Assembly: GCF_000001735.4 (NCBI RefSeq)
Contig: NC_003076.8
Location: 9,796,001-9,860,000, forward strand
Reading direction: 5' to 3'
Source: Arabidopsis thaliana
Lineage: Eukaryota; Streptophyta; Magnoliopsida; Brassicales; Brassicaceae
DNA length: 64,000 bases
The notes under the pieces are model-generated. The model ran no database searches and had not been told where the DNA came from. It worked only from the letters and a program-made list of their open reading frames with translations. This document shows positions 36,930-48,914 of the stretch, one piece after another. The translations under genes were made by a program, and so were the position numbers. The first letter of the stretch is position 1. Each line of letters opens with the position of its first letter.

Positions 36930-37083
36930 ATCTTTGCGCTTGGGGCAATGACGCAGCTAATGAGGTATTAACCGAGGCGCGTCTATTGCTGGTTGAAAAC
37001 TATTTCCAAACCCCCTCCTAGGCCTAAGCTTGTCTTGGGCCTCTGAGAATTTCTGGAAGAGCTCCCTTTGGGGTAAAGCTCCA
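36930..37083 (+). ncRNA. U4 spliceosomal snRNA
   Basis: About 154 nt starting ATCTTTGCGCTTGGGGCAAT. The 5' stem-loop with its kink-turn (GCTAATGAGG), the U6-pairing segment (GAGGCGCGTCTATTGCTGG), the central region TTGAAAACTA and a 3' stem-loop are in order. The Sm site is AATTTCTGG where the usual form is AATTTTTGG. It lies 190 bp downstream of the U1 gene with its own promoter. Confidence 0.93.
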
Positions 37084-37089
37084 CAATTC

Positions 37090-38205
37090 TTAGTTCAATA
37101 GATATCTTTTATGATTACGCTTCATAAATATGTTTCTATTTAATGTAATATGTTTCCTCCTTTCATGTACCTAAATAGGTTTATGTTATGCATCAGCTTT
37201 CTTCATGTTTTCTCAATTTGAAGTGAGAAAAATATGTCATGCTAATAGTCTGCTTCTGCTTTCTGCATTGATCTGTTACATAGCAGCCACTTTCTTATGT
37301 AACTGAGATTGGTTTCGGTATAACTATCATATGAGAGGTAACATTGATGAATTTTTCAACCCTTTACTAGCACTAAATAATTTTACACGTTGCTAAAGTT
37401 TGGTAGGGGTTAGAATGTAGTAACAATAACAGAGCATGTCGGCACGCGTAGTACGCTCAGGTATCCCTCATGTCTTCTCTTTTCTGGTTGTATCTTTACA
37501 TGCTTCTTCTTCTTCCTTTTCGTGATTCTCTCTCTCTCTCTCTTTTCATTAGATAATGTGATAGAGATCTAGGAACATGTAAAGAGAGAAATTAGAGGTC
37601 TTGAGACAAACCTTAAACTCTTTTCGTTTCTAGTGGAGGTTTATGGGTAAGAGCCACACATAAAATGTACCCATGACTCATTAAAGTTAAGTTAGTAGGC
37701 TTCTAGTTGGTTTGAACCGGTGTGTCATATGTCGAAAACCTCACAAGTAAGTGGCGTTTCAAAAGCATGGTAATCTGAACTTCATCGCTGCAAGAAGATA
37801 ACAAATCGTAAGTAAGAGATTCATTCAAGTTTAATAAATGCATTCAAGAGACAAAGCTTTTGCTGTTTAAAGTAAAGCTCTTTGTGTAGTAACATAGATG
37901 TATTGTAGCTAATGTAAACTAATTAGAAGCTGGACATAGTCCTCCACAAAATAATGAAATAATAATAATATGTATATATGTTAGACCAGTTCAGAGAAGA
38001 CATTTTCATGAGTCAATGACGCATTGTCAACACATGTTTAGAGAAAAATGATGCGGTCCGTTGAACAGACAAAAGAAATATATATAAATCATATGTCCAT
38101 GGCAACAATCCGCGTGATCTGACTTCGTTTCTCAGAAAATTCTTGAGTTCATTTCTCTCTATATATACCGATTTACATATCGAACATCATAGTTTTAAGG
38201 TTTTT
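37090..38205. other. Spacer
   Basis: No gene recognised. The last 150 bp hold the probable promoter of the small peptide gene (TATATATAC at 38160). Confidence 0.4.
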
Positions 38206-38209
38206 AAAA

Positions 38210-38875
38210 ATGTGTAACATCGTGGTTTTCTTGCTAACTTTGACCTTGTTCTTGTTCTCTGGATTGTCGAACACAGCATTTGCCCGAGTGCAATATGAAC
38301 CTTTAAAGCCAAGTAAGTTTTTATTACGATTTTACCAAAAAAAAAAAAAAAAAGTTTTTATTACGATCAAATTTTATATATCCAAGTCGATTTGGTTTTG
38401 TTGTAGTTTAATTTTTTTTCCCGGGTTCTAAAATAGAATGATAAATGGCTGTTATTCAATTTGCTTTGATACACTTTTTTAGTCTCGATCCTATGTTTAG
38501 CAATTAATATAATTTAATATATTTATTGTTATTTGATTTTACGGTCTCTTTTGCATATCAAGAAGAAGAAAAAAAAACTGAATAATTTTCATTCTACTCT
38601 CTTTTAGTTTTTGTATTGCTTTTTCGATATGGATCTTATTCGATCTGAATAATTGTTTCAACTAATGAAATTTTTGTCACTTAAGTTTAAAGATATAAAA
38701 GATTGATTGAGCACTGATTGTTGTTTAATTTGTTGGGACAGAATTCGGAGCAAGGGTATGGGATCAAAAGATGATAAAAAATATCAAGATTGAAGTAGAT
38801 GGTAGCTGTTCAAGGCGTGCACCTGGAAGAAGAAGACCACCAAATAGACCACCAAAACCATGTACTAAACCCTAG
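38210..38875 (+). CDS. Small secreted peptide precursor, two exons, 78 residues
   Basis: Exons 38210-38312 and 38742-38875 join in phase (codon A|AA) to give 78 residues. Residues 1-25 form a clear signal peptide (MCNIVVFLLTLTLFLFSGLS, cleavage likely after AFA). The mature part is basic, and its C-terminus contains GSCSRRAPGRRRPPNRPPKP followed by CTKP, so two cysteines bracket an Arg/Pro-rich loop. That layout suggests an apoplastic signalling peptide. The final CT-x-P reminds me faintly of the CTNIP/SCREW phytocytokines, but I cannot align them from memory, so the family is left open. Confidence 0.72.
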
Positions 38876-38879
38876 TGAC

Positions 38880-39050
38880 AATCCTTTATGTATGTACATA
38901 TATATGTATAATTTTATAAAAATGACATCAAGTACTATATTAGATTCACATAAATGATCATATTTTTATTGATTCTTTGTATCTAACATCATCACATAAT
39001 GCAAGAAGAAAATTAATTATCAAAAGTATAATAAAATAAAAATCATATTG
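38880..39050. other. 3' region of the peptide gene
   Basis: AT-rich, probably 3' UTR; nothing else seen. Confidence 0.4.
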
Positions 39051-39052
39051 CT

Positions 39053-39580
39053 TACGCTTGGGCATTCGGATTTTGGATTGGATTTGGTTCAGATTATTTT
39101 GGATTCGGATAATTCGGATGAGAAGTTTATTATCCGTTAAGATAATATGACTATTAGGATCGGTTTCGATTCGGATGGTGTTGGATTCAGATCGGTTTCA
39201 AATCAGTTTTTCAGAAAAAATAAAATAAAAAATTATTCAATTTTAATAAAAAAAATCGTTTAATTTTACTAAAATTTGGTTTAGTTTTGCAAAACATTGT
39301 ATAATTATGACAAATATAACTAAAAAAAATTCGGATATCAAGGTTTTGGATATTTTTGAGTAAAAATTATAACTAAATATAACTAATATTTTTAGATATA
39401 TATTTTTATTTTGGATTAGCGGATATCAGTTCGGTTTTTGGTATGGATCGAATTCGGTTTGGGTAATTCGTGTAGGAGAATTCATTATCTGTTCGGATTT
39501 TGTGATTATTCGGTACGATTTGGATTTTTTGAATCGGTTTCGGATGATTTTTGGATTTTGAATTTTATGTCCAACCATTA
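39053..39580. mobile_element. Non-autonomous hAT-like element
   Basis: Starts TACGCTTGGGCATTCGGATT and ends AATTTTATGTCCAACCATTA, imperfectly inverted. The interior is full of GGATTCGGAT/TTCGGTTT words. No coding capacity; no target duplication found. Confidence 0.5.
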
Positions 39581-39715
39581 TTACTTAATAACTGAATCTA
39601 GGAATTGTTTTGAAGAGTGGAAAAAAAAAAGGAATTGTTTTGAAGATTCTAATTAGGTTCAGTTGTTTTCATATTGTTTGCAAAAACAAATGTGGGGCAA
39701 CACACTCCGCAAGTT

Positions 39716-39972
39716 TCTCGGCCCATTAGTAGATCCTTTGTAAAAATTTCACTTACCCATTACAAATATTTGGGCTTGAAAAACAAATCTGAAAGTTATC
39801 GGGGCTAATTTCGAATAAAGAAAATAAATGAGGATCACTTCTGTTATTTATCATCATAAAATGACACGAGCACCTTAAAAGCCAAAAAAAACCTAATAAC
39901 ATCTTCTTCTTCGTCTTCAAAGATCAAAAAACGCCGCTCCTCTTCACACAGTTCCATCTTCTTCAACTTCAG
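39716..39972 (+). promoter_or_regulatory. RPL22e promoter and 5' leader exon
   Basis: Site II-like CGGCCCATTAG at 39719, AAAAAAAACCTAATA near 39885, then a CT-rich leader (CATCTTCTTCTTCGTCTTC) ending CTTCAG at 39972, followed by a leader intron 39973-40156 (GTGACACC...TTGCAG). A diverged copy of this whole segment lies at 63675-63957. Confidence 0.8.
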
Positions 39973-40162
39973 GTGACACCATTATCGTCCTTCGTTGAAA
40001 TCTTTCATAGAATCGGTTCCTATTGTTGTTGAACTCTTAGCTCTCTATCGTTAAGTTTTCGTTTTCCTGGAAATGTAATCAACGAACATTAGATTCAGAT
40101 TCGAAATTTCTTAGTATTGTTGTTGAGATTTATGAATGGTGAATTTGTTTTTGCAGAGGTGA

Positions 40163-41113
<951 letters not shown>

Positions 41114-41119
41114 AACCGG

Positions 41120-41540
41120 TTTTGGTCTAGTGCTATATCCTCTGTTCCTCTATTTCTGTTGGTTTGGTTTTGATTCTTCAGTTTTGTGTTAGATATTATT
41201 ATGTAGTTTGATTGAAGTAATACTCTTTGCTTTTGTTGTTGCGTACTTGAGATTTTCTATGGAGTCTATTTCTTCCAAACAGTAATGATGTGAAATTGGA
41301 CTAATATGATTTAGGGTTTGATTAAGTTATTCATTGGAGGATAAAATTATGACAAATTCGTATAGTTAACTTTGGGTTTGGTTATTGTTTTTGTCCAATA
41401 CAGTATTTGGATTATCACTCGCGTTAGAAGAGATCTATATTAATCCTGATGAATAATACGGGCCTTATATGGTATTTTTGTTAACCAGTGTAATCTAACT
41501 GTAAGCATATTTACAAATAGCTTTGTTTCAATGTATCATG
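41120..41540. other. RPL22 3' region and spacer
   Basis: 3' UTR to about 41250; nothing else seen. Confidence 0.4.
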
Positions 41541-41546
41541 GGTACT

Positions 41547-41944
41547 CTAAAATGCAAGCACTTGCTGACTCCGTTCTTGTAGTTGCAAAGAACATTATGA
41601 AGAACATCTAGCACTAGAGATTGAAAATAACAGAGCCTTCTCAGTGTCTCCATCCATTCGTCTTTGTACCAATTTGATTAGGTACTCTAAGAAAGCTGAA
41701 TCAAACGGTAATGTAATTGGTCCACCGGTTGGGAGGCGAAAGTCTTCTTCAGCTATCTTCAAGAGCTCTTTGCTCAGGTAGCTTGTTGCAAAACAAAGCG
41801 TGTGTTATCCGCCGTGTAAACCACAAAACAACCCTTCTCTACAGGAGTAGTACTTGATCTTTGGAATGAGATTCTTTTCCTGTGAAGAGCTGCTCTCTGT
41901 TGCCATTTCCTGAACATCTTGATTAGCATCTTTGTGTTCATCAT
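41547..41944 (-). pseudogene. SAUR pseudogene
   Basis: Clearly homologous to the SAUR gene at 42885-43313. It opens MMNTKMLIKMFRKWQQRAAL and carries EKGCFVVYTADNTRF, then shifts frame through a small deletion near 41780 before YLSKELLKIAEEDFRL and LPFDSAFLEYLIKLVQRRMD. There is also a stop before the tail LQLQERSQQVLAF. It is a recent local duplicate no longer able to encode a full SAUR. Confidence 0.85.
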
Positions 41945-42485
41945 TATTCTCTAGGAAAGCAAAAAAAAATATTACTTGAAAGTTGTGTTGCAGAAATCTT
42001 TGTATTAGTGCGAGCTGTGATTGATGAAGAATGTTACAAGCTTTGTTGTATTATATAGAAGAAGATCTTAATAGATTTAGACAGACTTTTGAACTTGTTG
42101 ACTATTAAGCACGAGTCAACACATCCTTATGTTTCTACTCTGTGTGATCAGAACTCATAGGGGTCCTAAGTTGGTAATCAATCATGTCTGCAAATTAACT
42201 TGTGGACTATACAACTTCGTTTGAGAACTTAGAAGGACATGCTCATGTGGGTATCAAAATTTTATATGGACATTTATATGACAAGAGTTAGGTACTAATA
42301 CATTGATAAAGAATGCAAGAGGCAGTTGCTACATTATATGAGTAGTTGATAACTTGTCAAACAGAACAAAGAGTAGCCAAAGACCAAACTCATGTTTGCT
42401 TAAGGGTCCCATGATGTTTGTTAGTAGTTCCATCAGCTAAATCAAATGTGGGTAACACAAATAATAGATCAAGTAATTAAATTAT

Positions 42486-42840
42486 TCAGGGAACATCAAA
42501 TCTGGTTATAATCAATGATAGATCAATACAATGAAACATTTTAAAATCAAGCTGAGTACTACTATGTTCTTGAAGTTGCATAGAGAATTGTGAGGAACAT
42601 ACAAAAATACAGAGAGACTTGCCATTAAGCTTACTGAGCAAGTTAATCATGTGTACTATATTAGTAGTGTTCTTGTGTCTGCAAATAAAGTTGTAAACCG
42701 CATCTAGCACTAATGATTGACATTATAAGATGGTTATATGTGTCTCCATTCGTTGGATCAATTGTCCAAGAAAACAGAATCGTAATGGCAAGGTGATTGA
42801 TCCACCAGTCAGGAGGCTAAACTCTTTCTTCAGAGATAAA
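42486..42840 (-). pseudogene. SAUR relics (two tail fragments)
   Basis: On the minus strand, 42840-42720 resembles the second half of a SAUR (LLTGGSITLPL, LIQRME). Further on are two diverged copies of the SAUR C-terminal tail (LDAVYNFICRHKNT near 42700 and QFSMQLQEHSSTQL near 42580). Together with the neighbours this shows repeated tandem duplication and decay. Confidence 0.55.
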
Positions 42841-42884
42841 GATTTGTAAGCTAAACTTTACAAAAAACAGAAATTTGCGAAACT

Positions 42885-43313
42885 CTAAAACACAAGCAAC
42901 TGTTGAGTAGCACTACAATGTTGTTGTGGTTGCAAAGAGCATCTAGCACTTGAGATTGACCATAACAGAGCCTTTTCTGTATCTTCATCCATTCGTCTTT
43001 GGATCAGTTTGATGAGATACTCTAAAAAGACCGAATCGAATGGCAATGTGATTGGTCCTTCCGTCGGGAGACCGAACTCTTCTTCAGATATTTTCAAGAG
43101 CTCTTGGACAATAGTGTTGCTTAGGTAACTTAAGGGAAATGAAAAACGGATCTTATCAGCCGTGTAAACCACGAAACAACCCTTTTCTACAGTTGTTTGG
43201 CTGCTAGTAGTAGTAATACTTGATCTCTGAAATGAAATTCTTTTCCTCTTGAGGGCTGCTCTTTGTTGCCATGTCTTAGCCAACTTCATGAGCGTCTTTG
43301 CGTTTATCATCAT
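42885..43313 (-). CDS. SAUR-like auxin-responsive protein
   Basis: Intronless, 142 residues. The basic N-terminus (MINAKTLMKLAKTWQQRAAL) is followed by the SAUR core EKGCFVVYTADKIRFSFPLS, IVQELLKISEEEFGLP and GPITLPFDSVFLEYLIKLIQ. SAURs inhibit PP2C.D phosphatases and so promote H+-ATPase activity and cell expansion. This belongs to the clade with LPFDS and a longer, Gln/Ser-rich C-terminus. It is the only intact member of a decayed local cluster. Confidence 0.92.
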   Translation of the reverse strand: MMINAKTLMKLAKTWQQRAALKRKRISFQRSSITTTSSQTTVEKGCFVVYTADKIRFSFPLSYLSNTIVQELLKISEEEFGLPTEGPITLPFDSVFLEYLIKLIQRRMDEDTEKALLWSISSARCSLQPQQHCSATQQLLVF

Positions 43314-43519
43314 TTTCAGGGAGAGTTAAAGCTTGAGATTGGAAAGCAAGGTGGAGAAGGAAAGAGATAAGATTGGTGAGTTCTGTTTGTAGATCTCTTT
43401 CTGGTTGATGAGGAACAACCAATAAGCTTTGTTTCATTATATAGAAGGAGAAACTATTAGGTTTAGACAAGCTCCTGAGCAATCCAACCAGACACAACAT
43501 ATGTTTCAACAACATATAT

Positions 43520-43895
43520 TTTGTTTAGTCATTATCGATCCAGACATGTTCCATATAACCATGTCCCATAAAACTAAACATCATTTTCTAATTTTCTTAT
43601 AAAATTCAAATACTATAAATATTTGAAACTTCAAAAATAATAATTAATATTGATCTAAACTTTATAATTGTATTTTGATTGTTATATCTAAGATTTCACA
43701 TGTACAATATCATCCCGTATATCGACCCAAATCCGTCTTACCATATAACCCCGTCCTATGAAATTTAAAATCATTTTGTCATAGTTTTATAAACTTCAAA
43801 TATTTATAATAATAGAACTTCAAAAAAAAAATTATTTCGATCCAAACTTCATTTGATTGTTATATTTAGAATTTTGCATGTGGTATATCGTCCCA
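43520..43895. other. AT-rich spacer with a local duplication
   Basis: 43555-43700 and 43740-43870 are diverged copies of the same segment (CCATATAACC..GTCC, AAACTTCAAATA, GATTGTTATAT); no gene. Confidence 0.5.
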
Positions 43896-43899
43896 TATT

Positions 43900-44460
43900 A
43901 ATATCTTTTTTAAGTATGTATAATGTTTGATTTTATAATATTTAAACTTTTTATAACGTTTAAATACTTATAATATTTATATCTTCATAAAAAATATAAA
44001 ATTATAAATATTTAAAACGTTTTATAAAGCTAAACTTTTAAAAAGTTAAGTATTTATAATATTTTGAAACTTTTTAAAGTTTCAATCCTTACAAAAACAA
44101 ATTACCGTAGTAAATCGGTTAACATTCTTAATTTTGGATGCCTGATAAATCAAAATTTCTACTCATTCGTATTAAGAATCATTTTGATCCTTTTTATAGT
44201 ATGACTTTGAACCACTGCCTAATTTTTTAAGCAATGTGGGACCTTGTACACATATTTTGTTTTCTTCATCGATTGAGTAATGTATGTCAGTTTTTTAAAA
44301 TTTGAATTACATCATATCCAAAAAAATCTAACATGTATTAACTGTATGTATTTTTATATAAAATCAAAATAAATTAGAAATGAGAACAAATAAAAGTGAA
44401 AGAAGAATTTATATATTTATATTTAATGTAGGTAAAGAGAGTTTAGGAAATTAGCAATTA
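43900..44460. repeat. Dispersed repeat, copy 2, with snRNA-type promoter motifs
   Basis: Partner of 31330-31870. On the minus strand it holds GTCCCACATTG (44242-44232) and, exactly 33 bp further, TATAAAAAG (44198-44190). This has the spacing of a polymerase II snRNA promoter. Downstream sequence does not match a spliceosomal RNA that I recognise. Confidence 0.75.
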
Positions 44461-44464
44461 ATCG

Positions 44465-44920
44465 AATGTAGTGCAATAAAGATAAAATTTAATTAAGGAT
44501 ATAAATTTAAGATAATATATTCTTAGAATAGATTTTGTAGGGACTAAAAACTCAATAGTATTTACTTTTGGACAAAAATTTTGCTGGGGGATATTTTGTG
44601 CAATAACTCAATTGTAATTATTCACAAATTGGATGTTAAGAAAGCAAAGTATTTATGTAAGTGTTTAATGTTGATTGACGATTTGTAAGTTTTGTACTTT
44701 AAAATATTTTGTTTACAGATTTTTTGTAGGGATTAAAAACTAAATAGTATTTACATAAAGGATTTTTACAAAAGCTTCACCAAAAATGTATAAGTAGATT
44801 AAGATTACCTCAATTCTCTAACCCAAAGGCATGATTCTCTGTGTTAGACACATCCCCACCGACGACCGTTGGATCAAACTCTGAAAACTCTTTCTCATGA
44901 CTTACAGAGCTTATCAACTT
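44465..44920. other. AT-rich spacer and kinase 3' region
   Basis: GGGACTAAAAACTCAATAGTATTTAC at 44540 recurs at about 44730 with few changes, a short local duplication. No gene. Confidence 0.4.
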
Positions 44921-44924
44921 CAAA

Positions 44925-45965
44925 TTAACGCATACTCCTAATTTCCGAAAGCATCTGTCTAAGTTTCTTCAGTTCCAGGGTGAAATCATTACGATTATCA
45001 ACCTTCAGAAGCTTTGTCAACTTATTGACATCTCGACGAAAGAAGCTTTGTCTCAACAATGTCAACGCGTCTTTCCTCTCATCTGGTTCAGGCGCAAAGC
45101 AGGTCATGAGAAAGAGTTTTGCATCGCAAGGAAGATTAGGCGGAAACAATGGCTCGTAACACTTCATGAGATCTTCTAGTTCATAGTTAGTATGCCACCA
45201 TGGTCTCTTCCCAGTGTACATCTCCAACACAACACATCCCAACGACCATAAGTCAAGTCCTTTCCCTATCTCCCCGTGAGAGATAGACTCCGGCGACATA
45301 TAGATCCGTGTTCCCGCATACGATTTAAGAGGATGCCACCACTTAGTGTCTCCATCTCTTTTCGACAACCCGAAATCAGAAATCTTCAATTTGTAAGAAT
45401 ATCTCCACGCGCCCTCCTTGTAGACAGAACCAGGGAAAACAAGTATGTTCTCGGGTTTGATATCGTAGTGAACATAGCCGTATCTGTGAATTGTGGCCAA
45501 ACCCTCGAGAAGCATACGAGTAAACTTTCTGATCATCGGATCAGGCAATTTTCTGTCGTTGAATCGGTCCATGAAATTGTTCAAGCTTCCTCCGGTTGCA
45601 TACTCCATAGGAATCATGTACTCTACGTAACCCTTGTCGTTAAATCTCTGTTTTACTCCGTTACCGTAGCATTGGACGATTCTCGGACAGCCCTTGAATT
45701 TAGACAGGATCTGAAACTCTTCGTAGAGAGACTTAGCATCATCAGAGGTTTTCACAGTGGCGTAGAGAGTCTCACCGTCGCATCGTCTTTTGTAACTGAA
45801 AAGTCTCACCGATCCAAACGAACCTTTCCCAAATACCTTTCGAACTCCAAATCCAACGCCACCATTGCAAATAGAACGATTGATTCTTTTGATAGCTTTT
45901 GGCAACAAAACCCTAATTGACTGAAATATCTGAGAATTTGTAATAGCTTGGGAATAAAGTCTCAA
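44925..45965 (-). CDS. MAPKKK-like Ser/Thr protein kinase
   Basis: A single long exon of about 346 codons. The kinase domain has the Gly loop FGKGSFGSVRLF, the ATP-anchoring Lys in YATVKTSD, the catalytic loop HYDIKPENIL (Tyr in place of Arg of HRD), DFGLSK, and YMSPES in place of APE, followed by DLWSLGCVVLEMYTGKRPWW. It belongs to a crucifer-expanded MAPKKK-related group. The open frame contains no ATG before the Gly loop: it can only begin at TTG (45965), and the first Met lies after the hinge region. An upstream exon or loss of the start must be considered, so the 5' end given is only that of the open frame. Confidence 0.8.
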   Translation of the reverse strand: MRLYSQAITNSQIFQSIRVLLPKAIKRINRSICNGGVGFGVRKVFGKGSFGSVRLFSYKRRCDGETLYATVKTSDDAKSLYEEFQILSKFKGCPRIVQCYGNGVKQRFNDKGYVEYMIPMEYATGGSLNNFMDRFNDRKLPDPMIRKFTRMLLEGLATIHRYGYVHYDIKPENILVFPGSVYKEGAWRYSYKLKISDFGLSKRDGDTKWWHPLKSYAGTRIYMSPESISHGEIGKGLDLWSLGCVVLEMYTGKRPWWHTNYELEDLMKCYEPLFPPNLPCDAKLFLMTCFAPEPDERKDALTLLRQSFFRRDVNKLTKLLKVDNRNDFTLELKKLRQMLSEIRSMR

Positions 45966-45969
45966 ACAA

Positions 45970-46200
45970 ATATATAAGCCGAGAACTAACCGACTTCATT
46001 CATAATTTCCTTTTTTATTTTCTGTTTTTAATTTATTTACATCGAAATAGATAAAAAGATTTTCCTTTTTTTTCGGATTATAAGAAAGACTCATATATAA
46101 GAAAGACTCATGATAACTCATAATCATTTTGTGCTCGAATTCAATATTATCCATTTCTATTTCTATATTTGATGAAAGGATAATACACATCTCCATTAAC
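45970..46200. other. Spacer
   Basis: AT-rich; TATAAGAAAGACTCAT is tandemly repeated at 46080-46110. A possible upstream exon of the kinase could lie here (ATG AAT GAA near 46010) but is not supported. Confidence 0.3.
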
Positions 46201-46201
46201 A

Positions 46202-47989
46202 AAGTGATCCCTCAAGCGAGGAAGCCAGCCAAGTTACTTAGGAATACTTCAAGAGAGAACCGTGTCAGAATATAGGGCAAGGTTTGAAGTTCTTTGTCTG
46301 AATTCAGTGAACTTACCGGGACAAAACTTAGAGGAGATATTCTTACAAAGATTAAAGCCTAATTTACAAGCTGTAGTGATGCAATTCCAACCTAACGGGA
46401 TTGTAGACATGATGGATTTGGCACAGTGGCTTGAGAAAGCTAGTGAAAATGATCATGGAACAAGAGGAGATACAAGAGCACCAGTTTCAGGGTTTAGAGG
46501 TGGTAATGAAGAGTTAATGTGTCTGACCATTGTGCAAGGTAATCAAGAGGTCCTTAGTATAGGCGGATTGATGAAAAACAATAAGCTAAGATTTTTTGGT
46601 TCTATCTCGGAGCATCAAGTGTCTGTGCGTATCGCCTCCGGAGCCACAAACAACTTCATGTCTAAGGATTTGGCAATTTACCTTAAGCTGCCAATAAAGG
46701 AGAATAATCATGTTTGAGTTGTATTGGGGCATGGACGGCACAACGAGAGTTTAGGCAATGTTCTGGGAATAAGATTGTTAGTCCAAGGAGTTGAGATCCT
46801 TGAGGATTTTCTCGTACTAGACGTGGACAAAGCTGAAGCGGAAGTGATATTGGGCTATAGTTGGCTCTCAAAACTAGGAGAGACATAAATTAATTGGCAA
46901 GAGCATTCATTCTCATTCATCCACAACCAAGAGTGGATCACCTTCAGTGATAAAGATCGGAAGCTAAGCACTACAAAAGTAAAGATGAGGAGTGAAAATG
47001 AGCTTAAAGAAGATTGTGGAACTGCCGCTTACTACTACCTTGAGGACAAGGTAGCTTTAAAAGGAGAGAGTAAGGCTAGGGGTAGAGGAATAGCCCATGA
47101 TATAGAGTAGAAGCAGAATAAGATTAGTGAAAGACAAAAGATTCCAAGAGCAACTGGTAAAGTCCAAAACAAAGATGTTCAAATGGAAGATTCTTGGTTT
47201 CCACCTATTTGGACCATGGCTGATCACTATGAGTGGTAAGAATACCGATTCAAAATCTTTTCCAAAATTTGTAATTGTCGAGAGCGAGCCGGAACAGTCA
47301 CAACAACAAGAAACTCATAAAAGCATCCTTGTGGATATTCAGACCAACCAAATTGAGGCTGCCTTCTTGGTTGAGAAACATTATGGAGAGACTGATGAGT
47401 ACCTACACTTATGGGTTAAGATGAGTGACAGTCAAGCTGGGCTTGAGGCTGGAACTCCTACAAGGATACCGAATAAGGTCCCTAGGTACTACACGATTTC
47501 GGAGGGTAACTTCTCGAAACTGGTTTCACCAATCAAGGAGCAAATGCTGAGATCACAAGCTGAGAAGAAAAGTGAGGGATACGGTGGAAGGTTACTCTAG
47601 AAGAGTCTTGGTTAATCATCGCTGGTAAGAATATTACAGAGGCAAGATCAGAAGAAGCTAAGTCATTCTACCGTGGAGTTCACTTTCTACCACCATGAGG
47701 ACAAGGTGATTCTCATTGGAGGGAGTATTGATAGGATTGCTTCATGGGCTTCATGGGCCTCATGGGCCTCGTATGGGTATTGGTTTAAGCCTGTCTTTCC
47801 TTAGTTGGTATTGCTATTTAATGTTGTCTTGAGTCTTTGTAAACACTTATCAAGAACTAAGAATGTTTATCTTCATCTCATCTCTTCTTCTTCCTTTCCT
47901 TCTCTGATTCTTCTACTTCTCATCTCTATTTCTTCTGTTTTCTCATCACCTTCTGTTACTTCTTTTAATAAGTGATTCTGACCTTATCA
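46202..47989 (+). mobile_element. Ty3/gypsy remnant with 3' LTR (fossil)
   Basis: Gag-like sequence (46262-46480) is followed by the aspartic protease region (VRIASGATNNFMS, ILGYSWLSKL) and a spacer region. Reverse transcriptase, RNase H and integrase are absent. A polypurine tract (GGAGGGAGTAT) precedes a 261-bp LTR at 47729-47989 (TGATAGG...TTATCA). The 5' LTR is not seen. The element is broken in several places and is moderately old. Confidence 0.82.
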
Positions 47990-48265
47990 GAAATACACAA
48001 TGCTTATGTTTTGATGTGTTGGTCTTTGAGGACCTTACTCCCTAGCTGGAGTGTTCCAAAATCTTTGTCACATTAGTGTCTCTTCTCTATGCTTCATATC
48101 AACCATTGTCTCCTTTCCCTTGCCTTTATGTATCTCTCATCACTTGTTGAGCTTGATTCTTGATAACAAAGATCGACAAAATTGGAATATAAGGACTGTT
48201 GTTGGAACAAAATCAAATGACTTCGAACACAATTATTGGATCGTAAAAGGCTTTGACAGAGGAAG
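47990..48265. other. Spacer between two transposons
   Basis: Less AT-rich than its surroundings, with TGTCTCTTCTCTATGCTTC; no gene recognised. Confidence 0.3.
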
Positions 48266-48273
48266 GTTGCAAC

Positions 48274-48906
48274 TAGGCGTCGACATTCGGGTACCCATAC
48301 CCGATCCGTTCTTTTTTCGGGTATCGGGTCTATTCGGGTAGAGGGTTGAGAACCGTTCGGGTATTCTAAAAATTCGGTTTCGTTTCGGTTCGGATTCGGG
48401 TCGGTTCGGTTTTTAGTAGAAAAACAAAAATACCCAAAAATAACCAAAAATATCCAAAATATTTTCGGGTTCGGGTCGGGTTCAGTTTTTTACTCATATA
48501 TACTCAAAGATAACTGAAATACCCAATTATCCAAAAATACATTGGTTACTTTTACTCAAATATAACTGAATGTAACAAAATACTTAAATTACCTTATAGA
48601 AAACTATAACATTGGATACTTTTATCCCAAATATATCCAAATGTATATGAATGACTAAACAAAATTTAGTATATTCGGATTTATAATTTTAATTTTGGGT
48701 ATTTGAGGTATTATAAGTATATATAGAACTCATATTTGTAGGTATACATTTGTATTCGGGTACCCACGGGTATTAGATTCAGTTCGGGTTTTTTCGGATA
48801 GTGAGATCTAGGACCCATTCAGGTAATTCTAAAAATCGGGTTCGGTTAGAATATTTTTAGTTTTTTTTGTTCAAGTATTCAGTTCCGGGTATTATGTCCA
48901 GGTCTA
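48274..48906. mobile_element. Non-autonomous hAT element
   Basis: The ends TAGGCGTCGACATTCGGGTA and (inverted) TAGACCTGGACATAATACCC are flanked by GTTGCAAC (48266-48273) and GTTGGAGC (48907-48914), a diverged 8-bp target duplication with 6 of 8 matching. The interior is GGTTCGGGT-rich and non-coding. Confidence 0.7.
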
Positions 48907-48914
48907 GTTGGAGC

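Noticed and set aside
45276-45920. 214-codon plus-strand frame opposite the kinase
   Set aside because: It is antisense to a clear kinase domain, with no domain of its own and no splice or start support.
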